Assembly: GCF_022230925.1 (NCBI RefSeq)
Contig: NZ_JAKKFH010000011.1
Coordinates: 1-64,000 of the forward strand
DNA from: Micromonospora alfalfae
Lineage (GTDB): Bacteria; Actinomycetota; Actinomycetes; Mycobacteriales; Micromonosporaceae
Length of the DNA stretch: 64,000 nucleotides
Direction of reading: 5' to 3'
The translations under genes and the position numbers were made by a program. Positions 35,694 to 43,803 of the stretch are shown here, in pieces (the first letter of the stretch is position 1; each line of letters opens with the position of its first letter). The notes under the pieces are model-generated. The model saw nothing but the letters and a program-made list of their open reading frames with translations, was not told the DNA's origin and did not search any database.

Positions 35694-36956
35694 TCAGACC
35701 GGATCCAGGGTCTGGATGTGGCGCACCGGCGACGCGAGCAACCACAGCACGGCGAGCACGCCACCCAGGCCGGCGATGGCCAGGGTGGGCCGCAGCCCGA
35801 TGGTGGTGCCCAACGCCCCGCCGACCAGCGCGCCGAGTGGTCGGATGCCGTAGTTGACGGCGCTGTAGGCACCGGCCCGCCGTCCCAACGCGTCGTCGGG
35901 GGTCACGGCGATGAGGAGGGCGTTGAGGTTCACGTCCATCAGCATCACCCCGACGCTGGAGACCAGCTCGATGGCCGCCAGCATGGCCACCTTCGTCCAG
36001 GTGGGTCCGGACACCAGCGCGGTCAGCGCCAGCGGCGCGGGGAAGAACATCGCGCCGATCATTGCGGTACGGCCCAGACCGATGGCGCGTGAGACCCTCG
36101 GTGCGAGCGCCGCGCCGGCAAATCCGCCGATCGCTCCGAAGCCGAGGGCGATGCCGATCGCGCCCGCCGACAGGTGGAGTTCGCGGCTGGCGTAGAGCAC
36201 CAGCAGCGCGCCGGCGATGAAGGTGAAGAAGTTGACGGTGCTGGTGCAGCCGAGGGCGGCCCGTAGCACCGGGTGCCGCAGTACCAGCACGAGCCCTTCG
36301 CGGACCATGCCGAGGGTGGAGGTCCGACGCGGTGCCGGCGGTGGCTCGGTCACCGGGATGCGGCTGAGCAGCAGCGCGGAGCCGAGGAAGCTGACCGCGT
36401 CGGTGACGATCGCGACCGGCGCGCTGAGCGCCTGGACCAGCCCACCGCCGACGGCCGGACCGGCGATGAAGGAGAGCGACCGGCTCATGCTCATCTTGCT
36501 GTTCGCGTCCACGTACGCCGATTTCGGCACCAGGCCGACGAAGAACGCCTGGCGTGCCATGGCGAAGAGCACCGCTCCGAAGCCGGTGAGCAGTGCCACC
36601 AGGTAGAGCTGGGTGAGGGTGATCGCGTCGAACAGATAGGCCACCGGCAGGCTGAGCAGCACCGCGGCGCGGAGCAGATCCGCGATGATCAGCAGTCGTC
36701 GCTTGTGGGTGCGCTGGTCCACCCAGGTGCCCAGGAACAGGCCCAGCAGGTTGGGCAGCCAGATCAGCGCGGTGAGAACGCTGACCTGCACGGGTGTGGC
36801 GGTGAGCAGGGTGACGGCGATCAGCGGTAGGGCCAGTTCGCTGATCCGATCGCCGAAGTTGGAGATCGTCTCGCTGATCCAGAAGGTGCGGAACCGCCGG
36901 TCACGGTGCAGGGCCGGCGGGGGCGCGGTGTCAGCGGGGGCGTCGGTGGCGGTCAT
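35694..36956 (-). CDS. MFS transporter (efflux type)
   Basis: The 420-residue membrane protein has twelve predicted helices, starts with RDRRFRTFWISETISNFGDRISELALPLIAVTLL, and has a central break near residue 205 typical of enterobactin-exporter-like (EntS/MFS_3) carriers. It probably exports a small molecule by proton antiport. Its ATG overlaps the stop codon of the upstream HTH gene by 4 nt, so its expression is tied to that regulator. Confidence 0.88.
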   Translation of the reverse strand: MTATDAPADTAPPPALHRDRRFRTFWISETISNFGDRISELALPLIAVTLLTATPVQVSVLTALIWLPNLLGLFLGTWVDQRTHKRRLLIIADLLRAAVLLSLPVAYLFDAITLTQLYLVALLTGFGAVLFAMARQAFFVGLVPKSAYVDANSKMSMSRSLSFIAGPAVGGGLVQALSAPVAIVTDAVSFLGSALLLSRIPVTEPPPAPRRTSTLGMVREGLVLVLRHPVLRAALGCTSTVNFFTFIAGALLVLYASRELHLSAGAIGIALGFGAIGGFAGAALAPRVSRAIGLGRTAMIGAMFFPAPLALTALVSGPTWTKVAMLAAIELVSSVGVMLMDVNLNALLIAVTPDDALGRRAGAYSAVNYGIRPLGALVGGALGTTIGLRPTLAIAGLGGVLAVLWLLASPVRHIQTLDPV

Positions 36957-37570
36957 GACGCGGCCGGGCCGTCGGCGGGCTCGGCCGGGGCTTCGTCTCC
37001 CGGCTCGGGCAGCAGGTAGCGCAGCATCCGGACGATCCGCGCGTCGGGCGGGGCCGACTCGTCCTTGCGCCGTACGTACGGGGCGATCAGCTCTTCAATG
37101 GACTCCTCCAGTTGCCGCAGTTCGTCGGCGGTGGCCACGAACCGGGTGTCGGCCATGCCGGCCAGCGCGCGCCACTCGGGGTCCAGTCGGGGCTCCTCAT
37201 GCAGCAGCCACTGCTGGGGTGCGTCGGCGTTGCGGGCGAACATCTCGCCGCGTAGCTGCTGGCCGGCGGACTGCCCCTCGGTGCCCTCCGGCACCGTGAA
37301 GCGGAAGCCGCGGGCTGCCGCCTGCCACCAGCGTTCCCGCTTGCTGGTGGCACCGTCCCAGTCGAGGACCAGGCCGAACGTCGCGAGGTGCCGCAGGTGC
37401 CAGCTGACCACCGATGGTGTGGCGCCGACGTGCGGCGAGAGGCCGGTGGCCGTGGCCGGGCCGTGCCGCTGGAGGTGCTCCAGGATCGCCAGCCGGACCG
37501 GGTGGGCCAACGCCCGCAGCGCCTGCGGCTCGCTGATCTCGAAATCCCCGTACGGATTCTTGAGAGACAT
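36953..37570 (-). CDS. ArsR-like winged-helix regulator of the MFS gene
   Basis: The 205-residue protein has an ArsR-type winged helix (EPQALRALAHPVRLAILEHLQRHGPATATGLSPHVGATPSVVSWHLRHLATFGLV, residues 14-70) and a helical C-terminal domain with EWRALAGMADTRFVATADELRQLEESIEELI. No metal-binding Cys motif is visible. It likely represses its own operon and the overlapping exporter until a drug-like ligand appears. ATG at 37570 has a TTGCCC/AATACT promoter close upstream and no ribosome site, consistent with leaderless transcription. Confidence 0.86.
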   Translation of the reverse strand: MSLKNPYGDFEISEPQALRALAHPVRLAILEHLQRHGPATATGLSPHVGATPSVVSWHLRHLATFGLVLDWDGATSKRERWWQAAARGFRFTVPEGTEGQSAGQQLRGEMFARNADAPQQWLLHEEPRLDPEWRALAGMADTRFVATADELRQLEESIEELIAPYVRRKDESAPPDARIVRMLRYLLPEPGDEAPAEPADGPAAS

Positions 37571-37606
37571 GTCTCGAGAGTATTCTCTCAGATGGGATCG
37601 GGGCAA
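37561..37606 (-). promoter_or_regulatory. promoter and nested palindromes over the regulator start codon
   Basis: On the minus strand TTGCCC (37606-37601) and AATACT (37584-37579) are 16 nt apart, and the ATG follows 8 nt later. GAGACATGTCTC (37564-37575) is a perfect palindrome containing the start codon, GAGAG-TATT-CTCTC (37576-37589) is another, and TGAGAG/CTCTCA enclose both. The layout suits autorepression by the encoded regulator. Confidence 0.65.
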
Positions 37607-37622
37607 CCCCGAGCCGAGTTGA

Positions 37623-39200
37623 TCAGGCGATGCCCAACCGCGCCAACGGCTCGACCAGTTCCCGCTCCTCGTAGCTGAGGTGCGACAGGAGGGCGTCGGT
37701 CAGCAGGTCCACCGCGGCCCGCAGCTCGGCGAGGCCGTCCGGAGACCCGACGTACGCGACCAGGGCCCGGTCGACACCCTCCAGCACGTCGTGGATGACG
37801 TGGTGCTCCTGCTCCAGCCGGTCGACCACCGGACCGAGTCGGGGGTCACGTGCCCGCAACCTGGGGAAGAACGACTGGTCCTCGATCGTGTGGTGGGTGG
37901 TGACGATGCGGCAGTACGACTCGCAGTAGACCCCGAGGGTCCACCGGTTCTGCCTCATGGTCATCGTGTTGATGTGGGACCGGGCCGCGCCGGCGTCGAT
38001 CTCGCCGGCCGCCACCTGCTCGATCAGGTCGTGAATCTGGGCCAGTTCGGCACGCAGGCCGTCGTGGATCTGCACAAGATGAGCGCCGGTGGCCTGCTCC
38101 TGCGGGGTGTAGGTGCGCTGCGGGTCGGGCGCGGGCCCGGTCGGCCGGGTCGACTCGTCCCACACCTGCTGCTCGCTTCGCCGTACACCGTCGTCAGGGG
38201 TGGGCACCACGGCGAACGCGCCACCGGACGCGGTGGCGCGGCTCGCCCGGACCGGCGGCGCAGCGACCGGCTCCGGCTCCGGTTCCGGCGTACGCTGCGG
38301 AGTCGCGCCCCGGTCACGTTCTGCCGCGACCAGCTCGCGGACGGCGGGGGCCACCTCGCCGGCGAAGCGGCGCAGGTCGTCGGGGTCGTCGCTGCCCAGG
38401 ATGAAGGTGCCGACGCCCTCCTCCAGTGCCAGCTCCGCCAGTTCCTCGGCCCACTGCTCGGCGGGCCCGTTCAGCGGACTGCGCCCGACGCGCGAGAACT
38501 CCCCGGCGATGTTGAGCAGCCGACGCACGTCCCGCGGGGACCGGCCGGCCTGCTGCGCCGCGTCGTCGATGATCGCGTTGCCCCTGGTCAGGTCGCCGGG
38601 CTGGAGGTAGCCCAGCGTGGGCAGCCAACCGTCGCCCCGACGACCGGTGAGCTTGAGCATCCGGGGCTTGTACGCACCCAGCCAGATCGGCACCGCGTGG
38701 GCGGGAGCGGGACCACGCTTGGCGCCCACCACCCGGTGGAACTCACCGTCGACCCGCACTCCGCCGCGCGTCTCGACGTCCCAGAGCTGACGGACGACCT
38801 CGATGGCCTCCTCCAGCGCTCGTACGCCCTGGCCGGGAGTCAGCTTCCGGCCACCCATCGCCTCGATGGCATCCCAGAAGGCCCCCGCCCCGAGGCCGAG
38901 GCCGACCCGGCCACCGCTGAGCAGGTCCAGGCTGGCCACACTGCGGGCGAGCACCGCCGGCGGGCGCAGTGGCAGGTTCGTCACGTTCGCCGACAGGTGC
39001 ACCCGGCTGGTGCGGGCCGCCACGAAGCTCAGCAGCGTCCAGGTGTCGAGGAACGCCGGCTGGTACGGGTGGTCCTGAAAGGTGACCAGGTCCAACCCGA
39101 CCTGCTCGGCCAGGACGGCGACACCGACCGTACGGTCCGCATTGTCAGCGCTGGGCGTGACGAAGGAGCCGAAGACCAGGTCGTGGCCGTAGTCGCTCAT
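37623..39200 (-). CDS. luciferase-like (F420-type) oxidoreductase fused to a hemerythrin domain
   Basis: The 525-residue product is a fusion. Residues 1-300 are a luciferase-like monooxygenase/F420-dependent oxidoreductase barrel (DLVTFQDHPYQPAFLDTWTLLSFVAARTSRV, SGGRVGLGLGAGAFWDAIEAMGG, VPIWLGAYKPRMLKLTGRRGDGW). A Pro/Glu/Ala-rich linker (about 305-370) leads to a hemerythrin HHE domain with iron ligands in VQIHDGLRAE, TTHHTIEDQSFF, EQEHHVIHDVL and LSHLSYEERELV. The diiron part could bind O2 or NO, the barrel could reduce or oxidise a substrate with F420H2 or FMN. GGGAGG is 7 nt before the ATG. Confidence 0.88.
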   Translation of the reverse strand: MSDYGHDLVFGSFVTPSADNADRTVGVAVLAEQVGLDLVTFQDHPYQPAFLDTWTLLSFVAARTSRVHLSANVTNLPLRPPAVLARSVASLDLLSGGRVGLGLGAGAFWDAIEAMGGRKLTPGQGVRALEEAIEVVRQLWDVETRGGVRVDGEFHRVVGAKRGPAPAHAVPIWLGAYKPRMLKLTGRRGDGWLPTLGYLQPGDLTRGNAIIDDAAQQAGRSPRDVRRLLNIAGEFSRVGRSPLNGPAEQWAEELAELALEEGVGTFILGSDDPDDLRRFAGEVAPAVRELVAAERDRGATPQRTPEPEPEPVAAPPVRASRATASGGAFAVVPTPDDGVRRSEQQVWDESTRPTGPAPDPQRTYTPQEQATGAHLVQIHDGLRAELAQIHDLIEQVAAGEIDAGAARSHINTMTMRQNRWTLGVYCESYCRIVTTHHTIEDQSFFPRLRARDPRLGPVVDRLEQEHHVIHDVLEGVDRALVAYVGSPDGLAELRAAVDLLTDALLSHLSYEERELVEPLARLGIA

Positions 39201-39313
39201 CTGCGAGCCTCCCGATTTTCCGACGCCTCGGACGATGCGTCGCGGCCTTAACCTTATGTCACACAGAACATCTTCTGCCAACAAGGTCTGCGCCGCTGCG
39301 GTATTGTCGGGGG

Positions 39314-39916
39314 ATGACGGGTGCCTCTCACCGGCCGGACCGGCCCGATCCGCTCGACGACGACCTGGGCTGGATGCTGGGCATCGTCTTCCGCGGCTAC
39401 GTCCGGGCGGCCGAGCACACGCTCGCCGACTTCCCCGGTGGCCCGCGCGGCTACCAACTGCTCACCGCGGCCAGCAACGGGCCGGCCCGAAACCAGGGCG
39501 CGATCGCCGAGGAGATCGGCATCGACCGCACCGTCCTCACGTACCTGATCGACGACCTGGAGCGGCCCGGGTTCGTCGCCCGGCGCGCGGACCCGGCTGA
39601 CCGGCGCAACCGGCTGATCGAGGTCACCGACGCCGGCCGTGCCGCCTGGGAGCAGCGGCGGTTGGCGCTGCGGCAGGTCGAGGCGCACCTGCTGGGGGCG
39701 CTCACCTCGACCGAGTCGGCGACGCTGCGGTCACTGCTTCAGAAGGTCGCCTGCTCGGCCCAGGCGGTGGACCCGTTGCGCGACCTCTGCGAGGTGGTGA
39801 CACAGGCACAGGCGGACGCGGCGACGGCACCGGCCGCCGCGCGCCGGACCGGTGCCGCGACGGCGCGCAGCGGACGAACCGCCACCCCCCGAGCCCGCCG
39901 CGGCACGCCCGACTGA
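39314..39916 (+). CDS. MarR-family transcriptional regulator
   Basis: The 200-residue regulator has a MarR winged helix (GPARNQGAIAEEIGIDRTVLTYLIDDLERPGFVARRADPADRRNRLIEVTDAG). The last 40 residues are Ala/Arg/Thr-rich and probably disordered. It is divergent from the luciferase-like/hemerythrin gene across 113 bp and may control it. TATTGT at 39302-39307 ends 6 nt before the ATG (leaderless-type start). Confidence 0.86.
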   Translation: MTGASHRPDRPDPLDDDLGWMLGIVFRGYVRAAEHTLADFPGGPRGYQLLTAASNGPARNQGAIAEEIGIDRTVLTYLIDDLERPGFVARRADPADRRNRLIEVTDAGRAAWEQRRLALRQVEAHLLGALTSTESATLRSLLQKVACSAQAVDPLRDLCEVVTQAQADAATAPAAARRTGAATARSGRTATPRARRGTPD

Positions 39917-40005
39917 CCTGCGGATACTGCGGGCCCGCCCGCCACGGCCCGACGTCGTCAGTCGAGCGGTGCCGGACAGGCCCGCGATGTCGCTACCGCG
40001 CCGGG

Positions 40006-41517
40006 TCAGCGCATGTGCACGAACACCGGGTTCGAGTAGAACCACAGGTCTTCCCACGGGCTCTCCAGCCCGTCGGCGAGCGGCTCGGCCTCGTCGGTGC
40101 TGGTGCCGCGCACCCGCGCGTAGGTGTCCGCCTCGACATTGCGCAGTGTGTGCCGGATGACGTAGCTGTCGCCCTGCCGACGCCAGTCCCGCGGGCCGAA
40201 CCGCGCCGCCACCTTCGTGGTGGGGTTGGTGTCGGCGTCCAGGCTGGCGCTCGGGCCGGTGATCTGACCGACGATCAGGTCGACCCGGCGGACCTCGGGC
40301 CGGTCGCCGTTCGCGTTCACCCCACCCAGCGGGCGGAACGTGATCTCGATGTCGACATCGGTACGGTTCCGACGGCTCACCGTGATCGTCTCGCCCACCT
40401 CGGCGGTCCTGCCCTGCGACGTGGCGGTGACGTCGAGGCTGCGGATCAGGTCACCGGTGGTGACCCAGATCCGGCCGTTGCGCAGGCCGTCCATGATGTC
40501 GCCGTAGTCCTGGCGGGCGTGCACGTAGGTCTTGCTGTACTCGCCCGGCCAGAAGTCGGAGCCGCCGCGGGTCCAGTGCACGTGCGAGTCCGAGGTCGCG
40601 GTGATCCACCAGCGCCGGCCCTCGCCGAGCAGTGAGTCCCACAGGCCGCCGACCCGGGCGGTCATCTGGTCGAAGCCGCCGTAGGTGGGATGGTTGCCGT
40701 AGCCGCCCCGCTTGCCACCGTTGAGCGGGCCGGCCTGGTGACCGGGCGCGCCCTCGAAGCCGATGTAGACGTCCGGCGCGGCGTTGTTGCCGTTGCGGAA
40801 CTCGCGCGGGGTGTCCTGACCGTAGACGCCGAGACCGGGCGCCGAGCGGGACGCGTGGTGGGCGATCACCAGCGGCTTGTGCGGCATGCCCCGGGCGACC
40901 TTGAGGAACTCCACCATCTTGGCCTCGGTGTCGCGGGCCGGGTCGGTGGGGAACGCGTCGTACTTGGCGAACCGGCTCTCCAGCTCGAAGAGCTGCTTCG
41001 CCTCGTCCTCGTGGCGCGGGATCATCAGCGTGTGGTGGTCCAGCGAGGGCGCGTCGAACTCCATGCCCCAGAACTGGAGCACCTCGGGAACCAGTTTGCG
41101 GGACCGCAGCAGGTCGGGGTACGCCTGCTCGATGTTCACCTTCGAGTGGGTCGGTCCACCGTGGTCGGTGCACATCGCCCAGGTCAGGCCGAAGTTCTTG
41201 GCCATGATGGCGTTGGTGACGATCGGGTAGACCGCATCCGCGCCCTTGTGGAAGACGATCGGGGACTTCGTGGTGTCGAACTCACCGCTGTACTCGGAGT
41301 GGATGTGGTGGTCGCCCGCACGCCACGCCCGGTTCCTGGAGTTACCCCGGTCGGTCTTGTCGTCGTCACCCGGCCGGCGGTCCTCGCCGGCCCACGCCGC
41401 GCCGGCGCCGACGAGTGGGCTGGCCGCGGCCAGCGTCGCGCCGACGCCCGCGTACTTGACCAGCTTGCGCCGGGACAGCTGCGCGTGCTCGGTCTCTTCG
41501 GGATGCTTGTCTCTCAC
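40006..41517 (-). CDS. Tat-exported PHP-domain metallophosphoesterase-like protein
   Basis: The 503-residue protein has a twin-arginine signal (LSRRKLVKYAGVGATLAAASPLVGAGAAWA). The PHP-type metal ligands are in AGDHHIHSEYSG, CTDHGGPTH, GMEFDAP, HHTLMIPRHE, VIAHHASR and TATSDSHVHW. A C-terminal beta-rich domain follows (EVGETITVSRRNRTDVDIEITFRP). It probably hydrolyses phosphate esters outside the cell after folded export. GTG is the start, with GGAGAGG 7 nt upstream. Confidence 0.82.
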   Translation of the reverse strand: MRDKHPEETEHAQLSRRKLVKYAGVGATLAAASPLVGAGAAWAGEDRRPGDDDKTDRGNSRNRAWRAGDHHIHSEYSGEFDTTKSPIVFHKGADAVYPIVTNAIMAKNFGLTWAMCTDHGGPTHSKVNIEQAYPDLLRSRKLVPEVLQFWGMEFDAPSLDHHTLMIPRHEDEAKQLFELESRFAKYDAFPTDPARDTEAKMVEFLKVARGMPHKPLVIAHHASRSAPGLGVYGQDTPREFRNGNNAAPDVYIGFEGAPGHQAGPLNGGKRGGYGNHPTYGGFDQMTARVGGLWDSLLGEGRRWWITATSDSHVHWTRGGSDFWPGEYSKTYVHARQDYGDIMDGLRNGRIWVTTGDLIRSLDVTATSQGRTAEVGETITVSRRNRTDVDIEITFRPLGGVNANGDRPEVRRVDLIVGQITGPSASLDADTNPTTKVAARFGPRDWRRQGDSYVIRHTLRNVEADTYARVRGTSTDEAEPLADGLESPWEDLWFYSNPVFVHMR

Positions 41518-41524
41518 GTGAGAG
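41511..41524. promoter_or_regulatory. 14-bp palindrome at the start of the Tat-PHP gene
   Basis: CTCTCACGTGAGAG is a perfect palindrome covering the GTG start codon and ending at the ribosome site of the PHP-domain gene. It could be an operator or an mRNA hairpin that hides the start codon; nothing else supports either role. Confidence 0.4.
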
Positions 41525-41716
41525 CCTCTCCTCGATCAAGCGAATGCTCTTTCGATCAAGGAGCTTCGGAGAGGTCGGTGAACGCCCGCCGTACGCAGCG
41601 GGTGCGCACGATGAACAGCCTGCCCCGACCTGTCGGAGTGCCGGGCCGGGACGGCGGCGGGTCACACCGCGACCGCGCGGAGTGCCGATCAGGACTGAGG
41701 CCGCACCGCCACCCAG

Positions 41717-42379
41717 TCAGATCCGGGCGCGGGGCAGCCAGCCCAGGAATCGGAGCCGGACCCGGGGCAACGGCATCGTGGGCAGATCCTGAGCGGCGGC
41801 GACGAGACAGGAGCCGAGATAGACCGCGAGGGAGGCGCGCGCTCCACCGAACTCGGCGAGCAGTTGGCTCTGCTTGGTGGCGCAGGGCCACTCGCGGCCG
41901 CATCCGGTGCAGGTCCAGCTCGGCGGGTTGGGGAGGTGCTCCGGCAGCTTGGCGCGGCGGTACCGACCGACGACGCTGTTGTCCGAGCGCACGTCGCGTC
42001 GCCGTGCCGCGGGCCCTTCGTTGCGGTGGGCCACCGGGCGGGCACCGGGCAGGTAGCGCCCGACGGTGCCGAAGAGCACCCCGACGCGGATCAGGGCGTC
42101 CGGTCCGACGTGCTGGGTCAGCAACGCGGTCATCAGGTAGTGCCCCAGCAGGTCGAAGGCGTCACGGTGCAGACCCAGGTCGCGGCAGAGGTCCACGAAC
42201 TCCGGCGTGGTCAGTGGCACCCGATCGTCGAGGGCACGGCGCAGCACCTCACGGAGCCCACGTCCGAGCCTCTCCAGCGCGTCCCCCTCGCCCAGACCCA
42301 GGCTGTCCTCGTCCGCCACCCGGGCCAGCGCCTCGGCGACGGCCAGCCGAACGACGCGGTCAGGATCGGTACTGTCCAA
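41717..42379 (-). CDS. hypothetical protein with a C-terminal Cys cluster
   Basis: The 220-residue product has a helical N-terminal half (VVRLAVAEALARVADEDSLGLGEGDALERLGRG, LRDLGLHRDAFDLLGHYLMTALL) and a small WTCTGCGREWPC Cys cluster near residue 165, followed by LLAEFGGARASLAVYLGSCLVAAAQDL. Similar tails occur in unannotated actinomycete proteins. The Cys arrangement may bind zinc. I recognise no function. It stands alone, divergent from the AraC gene. Confidence 0.65.
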   Translation of the reverse strand: MDSTDPDRVVRLAVAEALARVADEDSLGLGEGDALERLGRGLREVLRRALDDRVPLTTPEFVDLCRDLGLHRDAFDLLGHYLMTALLTQHVGPDALIRVGVLFGTVGRYLPGARPVAHRNEGPAARRRDVRSDNSVVGRYRRAKLPEHLPNPPSWTCTGCGREWPCATKQSQLLAEFGGARASLAVYLGSCLVAAAQDLPTMPLPRVRLRFLGWLPRARI

Positions 42380-42800
42380 CGCTTCCCCCTCCGTGGATCG
42401 GCTCCCGGCAGTGACCCGGTCATCCTCCGACGAATCATGAACAAGATTTCGCTGTCGGACGCGAGGGCGGCTAGGACAGCAGACGTAGAACCATTCGGCG
42501 CGCTAGCCAGAAAACGAAGTCGACCTGCCGACACATCACAGTGATTCGGAGGACGCCACGTCGGTGATTGTCGTATGGTGACATTCCCATCTACGGATAT
42601 TGCACCTCAGCGTCAGTGAATGGTCAGACCAGATCCGACACCCTCAACCGGTCGCTGCCGTCCCGCTCGCGACGTTCCATCCCACCGCACCGCCGGCCAA
42701 CGATGTGCCGGGTCACCGCCGAGCACCCCGGCACGTCCCGAACCTGCCGTCGGCACCCGTTCCAGCACCCGGCGGCACCTCCACCGGACGGAGACAGCGG
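42380..42800. other. 421-bp divergent intergenic region without a gene
   Basis: No frame on either strand has the composition of a real gene. The part at 42420-42620 is less G+C-rich than its surroundings (GATTGTCGTATGGTGACATTCC near 42566) and probably holds promoters for the hypothetical gene and for the AraC-type regulator. Confidence 0.5.
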
Positions 42801-43763
42801 ATGACGTCATCGCCAGTGCAGACCCACCAGTTCGACAGCCGCGACCCGGCGGCCATCCAGGAATTCCTGTCCGCCACGTACGACCCGAAACTGCGCATCC
42901 AGAGCAGGAACGGATACCGGCTCACCCACCACCGCGCGGACACCGGCCCCTTTGCCATCGCGACCACCCGCCAGACCGGGCACCTCGAGATCGATGCCAG
43001 CACCCTCGGCGGGCTGGTCATCGGTCACACCCGCACCGCACACGTCGATCGCTCCTGCGCCGGATCGGCCCACCGGTTCGGCCCCGGCGAGGTCTTCCTC
43101 GTCACCAGGCCGGAGGAGCCATGCACCGTCCACTGGCATCCCGGTGAGGTGGAGCTCTGCGTACTGGACCTGTCGGTGCTGGCGCAGGTGGCCACCACCG
43201 CACCGGCCCGCCGGCCCGGCCGGATCGAGTTCACCGAGCTGGGTGCCGCCAGCGCAGCCCTCGCCCGGCAGTGGCGCAACACCACCAGCTTCGTCCGCGA
43301 CGTCGTGTTGAACAGCCCGGCCGCCGGGGCACAGTCGCTGGTGATTGGCAACGCCGCCCGGATGCTGGCCGCGGCGGCGCTCGCGGTCTTCCCCAACACC
43401 GCGTTCACCGAACCGACCGCCGCGGACCGGAACGACGCCACCACCGCCACGCTGCGACGGGCGATCACGTTTCTGGAGGAGCACGCTGAACGGGACATCA
43501 GCGCGGCCGACATCGCCGGCGCGGCCGGCGTCTCCCTCCGGGCGGTGCAACTCGCCTTCCGCCGTCACCTCGGCACCACCCCGATGGCCTACCTGCGTCG
43601 GGTCCGGCTCGTCCGGGCACACCACGACCTGCTGCACGCCGACCCACGCCAGGAGACGGTCTCGGCGATCGCCAGTCGGTGGGGATTCGCCAGCCACAGC
43701 AGGTTCACCGCGCGATACCACGCCAGCTTCGGTGTGCCGCCGCGCGAGACGCTGAACACCTGA
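42801..43763 (+). CDS. AraC-family transcriptional regulator
   Basis: The 320-residue protein has an N-terminal cupin-like sensing domain (GLVIGHTRTAHVDRS, FGPGEVFLVTRPEEPCTVHW) and a C-terminal AraC double helix-turn-helix (DISAADIAGAAGVSLRAVQLAFRRHLGTTPMAYLRRVRL, ETVSAIASRWGFASHSRFTARYHASFGVPPRETL). It belongs to the AraC-binding-like group that activates catabolic genes. GGAG is 7 nt before the ATG. No likely target lies next to it on the same strand. Confidence 0.87.
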   Translation: MTSSPVQTHQFDSRDPAAIQEFLSATYDPKLRIQSRNGYRLTHHRADTGPFAIATTRQTGHLEIDASTLGGLVIGHTRTAHVDRSCAGSAHRFGPGEVFLVTRPEEPCTVHWHPGEVELCVLDLSVLAQVATTAPARRPGRIEFTELGAASAALARQWRNTTSFVRDVVLNSPAAGAQSLVIGNAARMLAAAALAVFPNTAFTEPTAADRNDATTATLRRAITFLEEHAERDISAADIAGAAGVSLRAVQLAFRRHLGTTPMAYLRRVRLVRAHHDLLHADPRQETVSAIASRWGFASHSRFTARYHASFGVPPRETLNT

Positions 43764-43803
43764 GACCCCCGACCAGGACGCCAACCAACCAGGCGCCCGG
43801 TGT

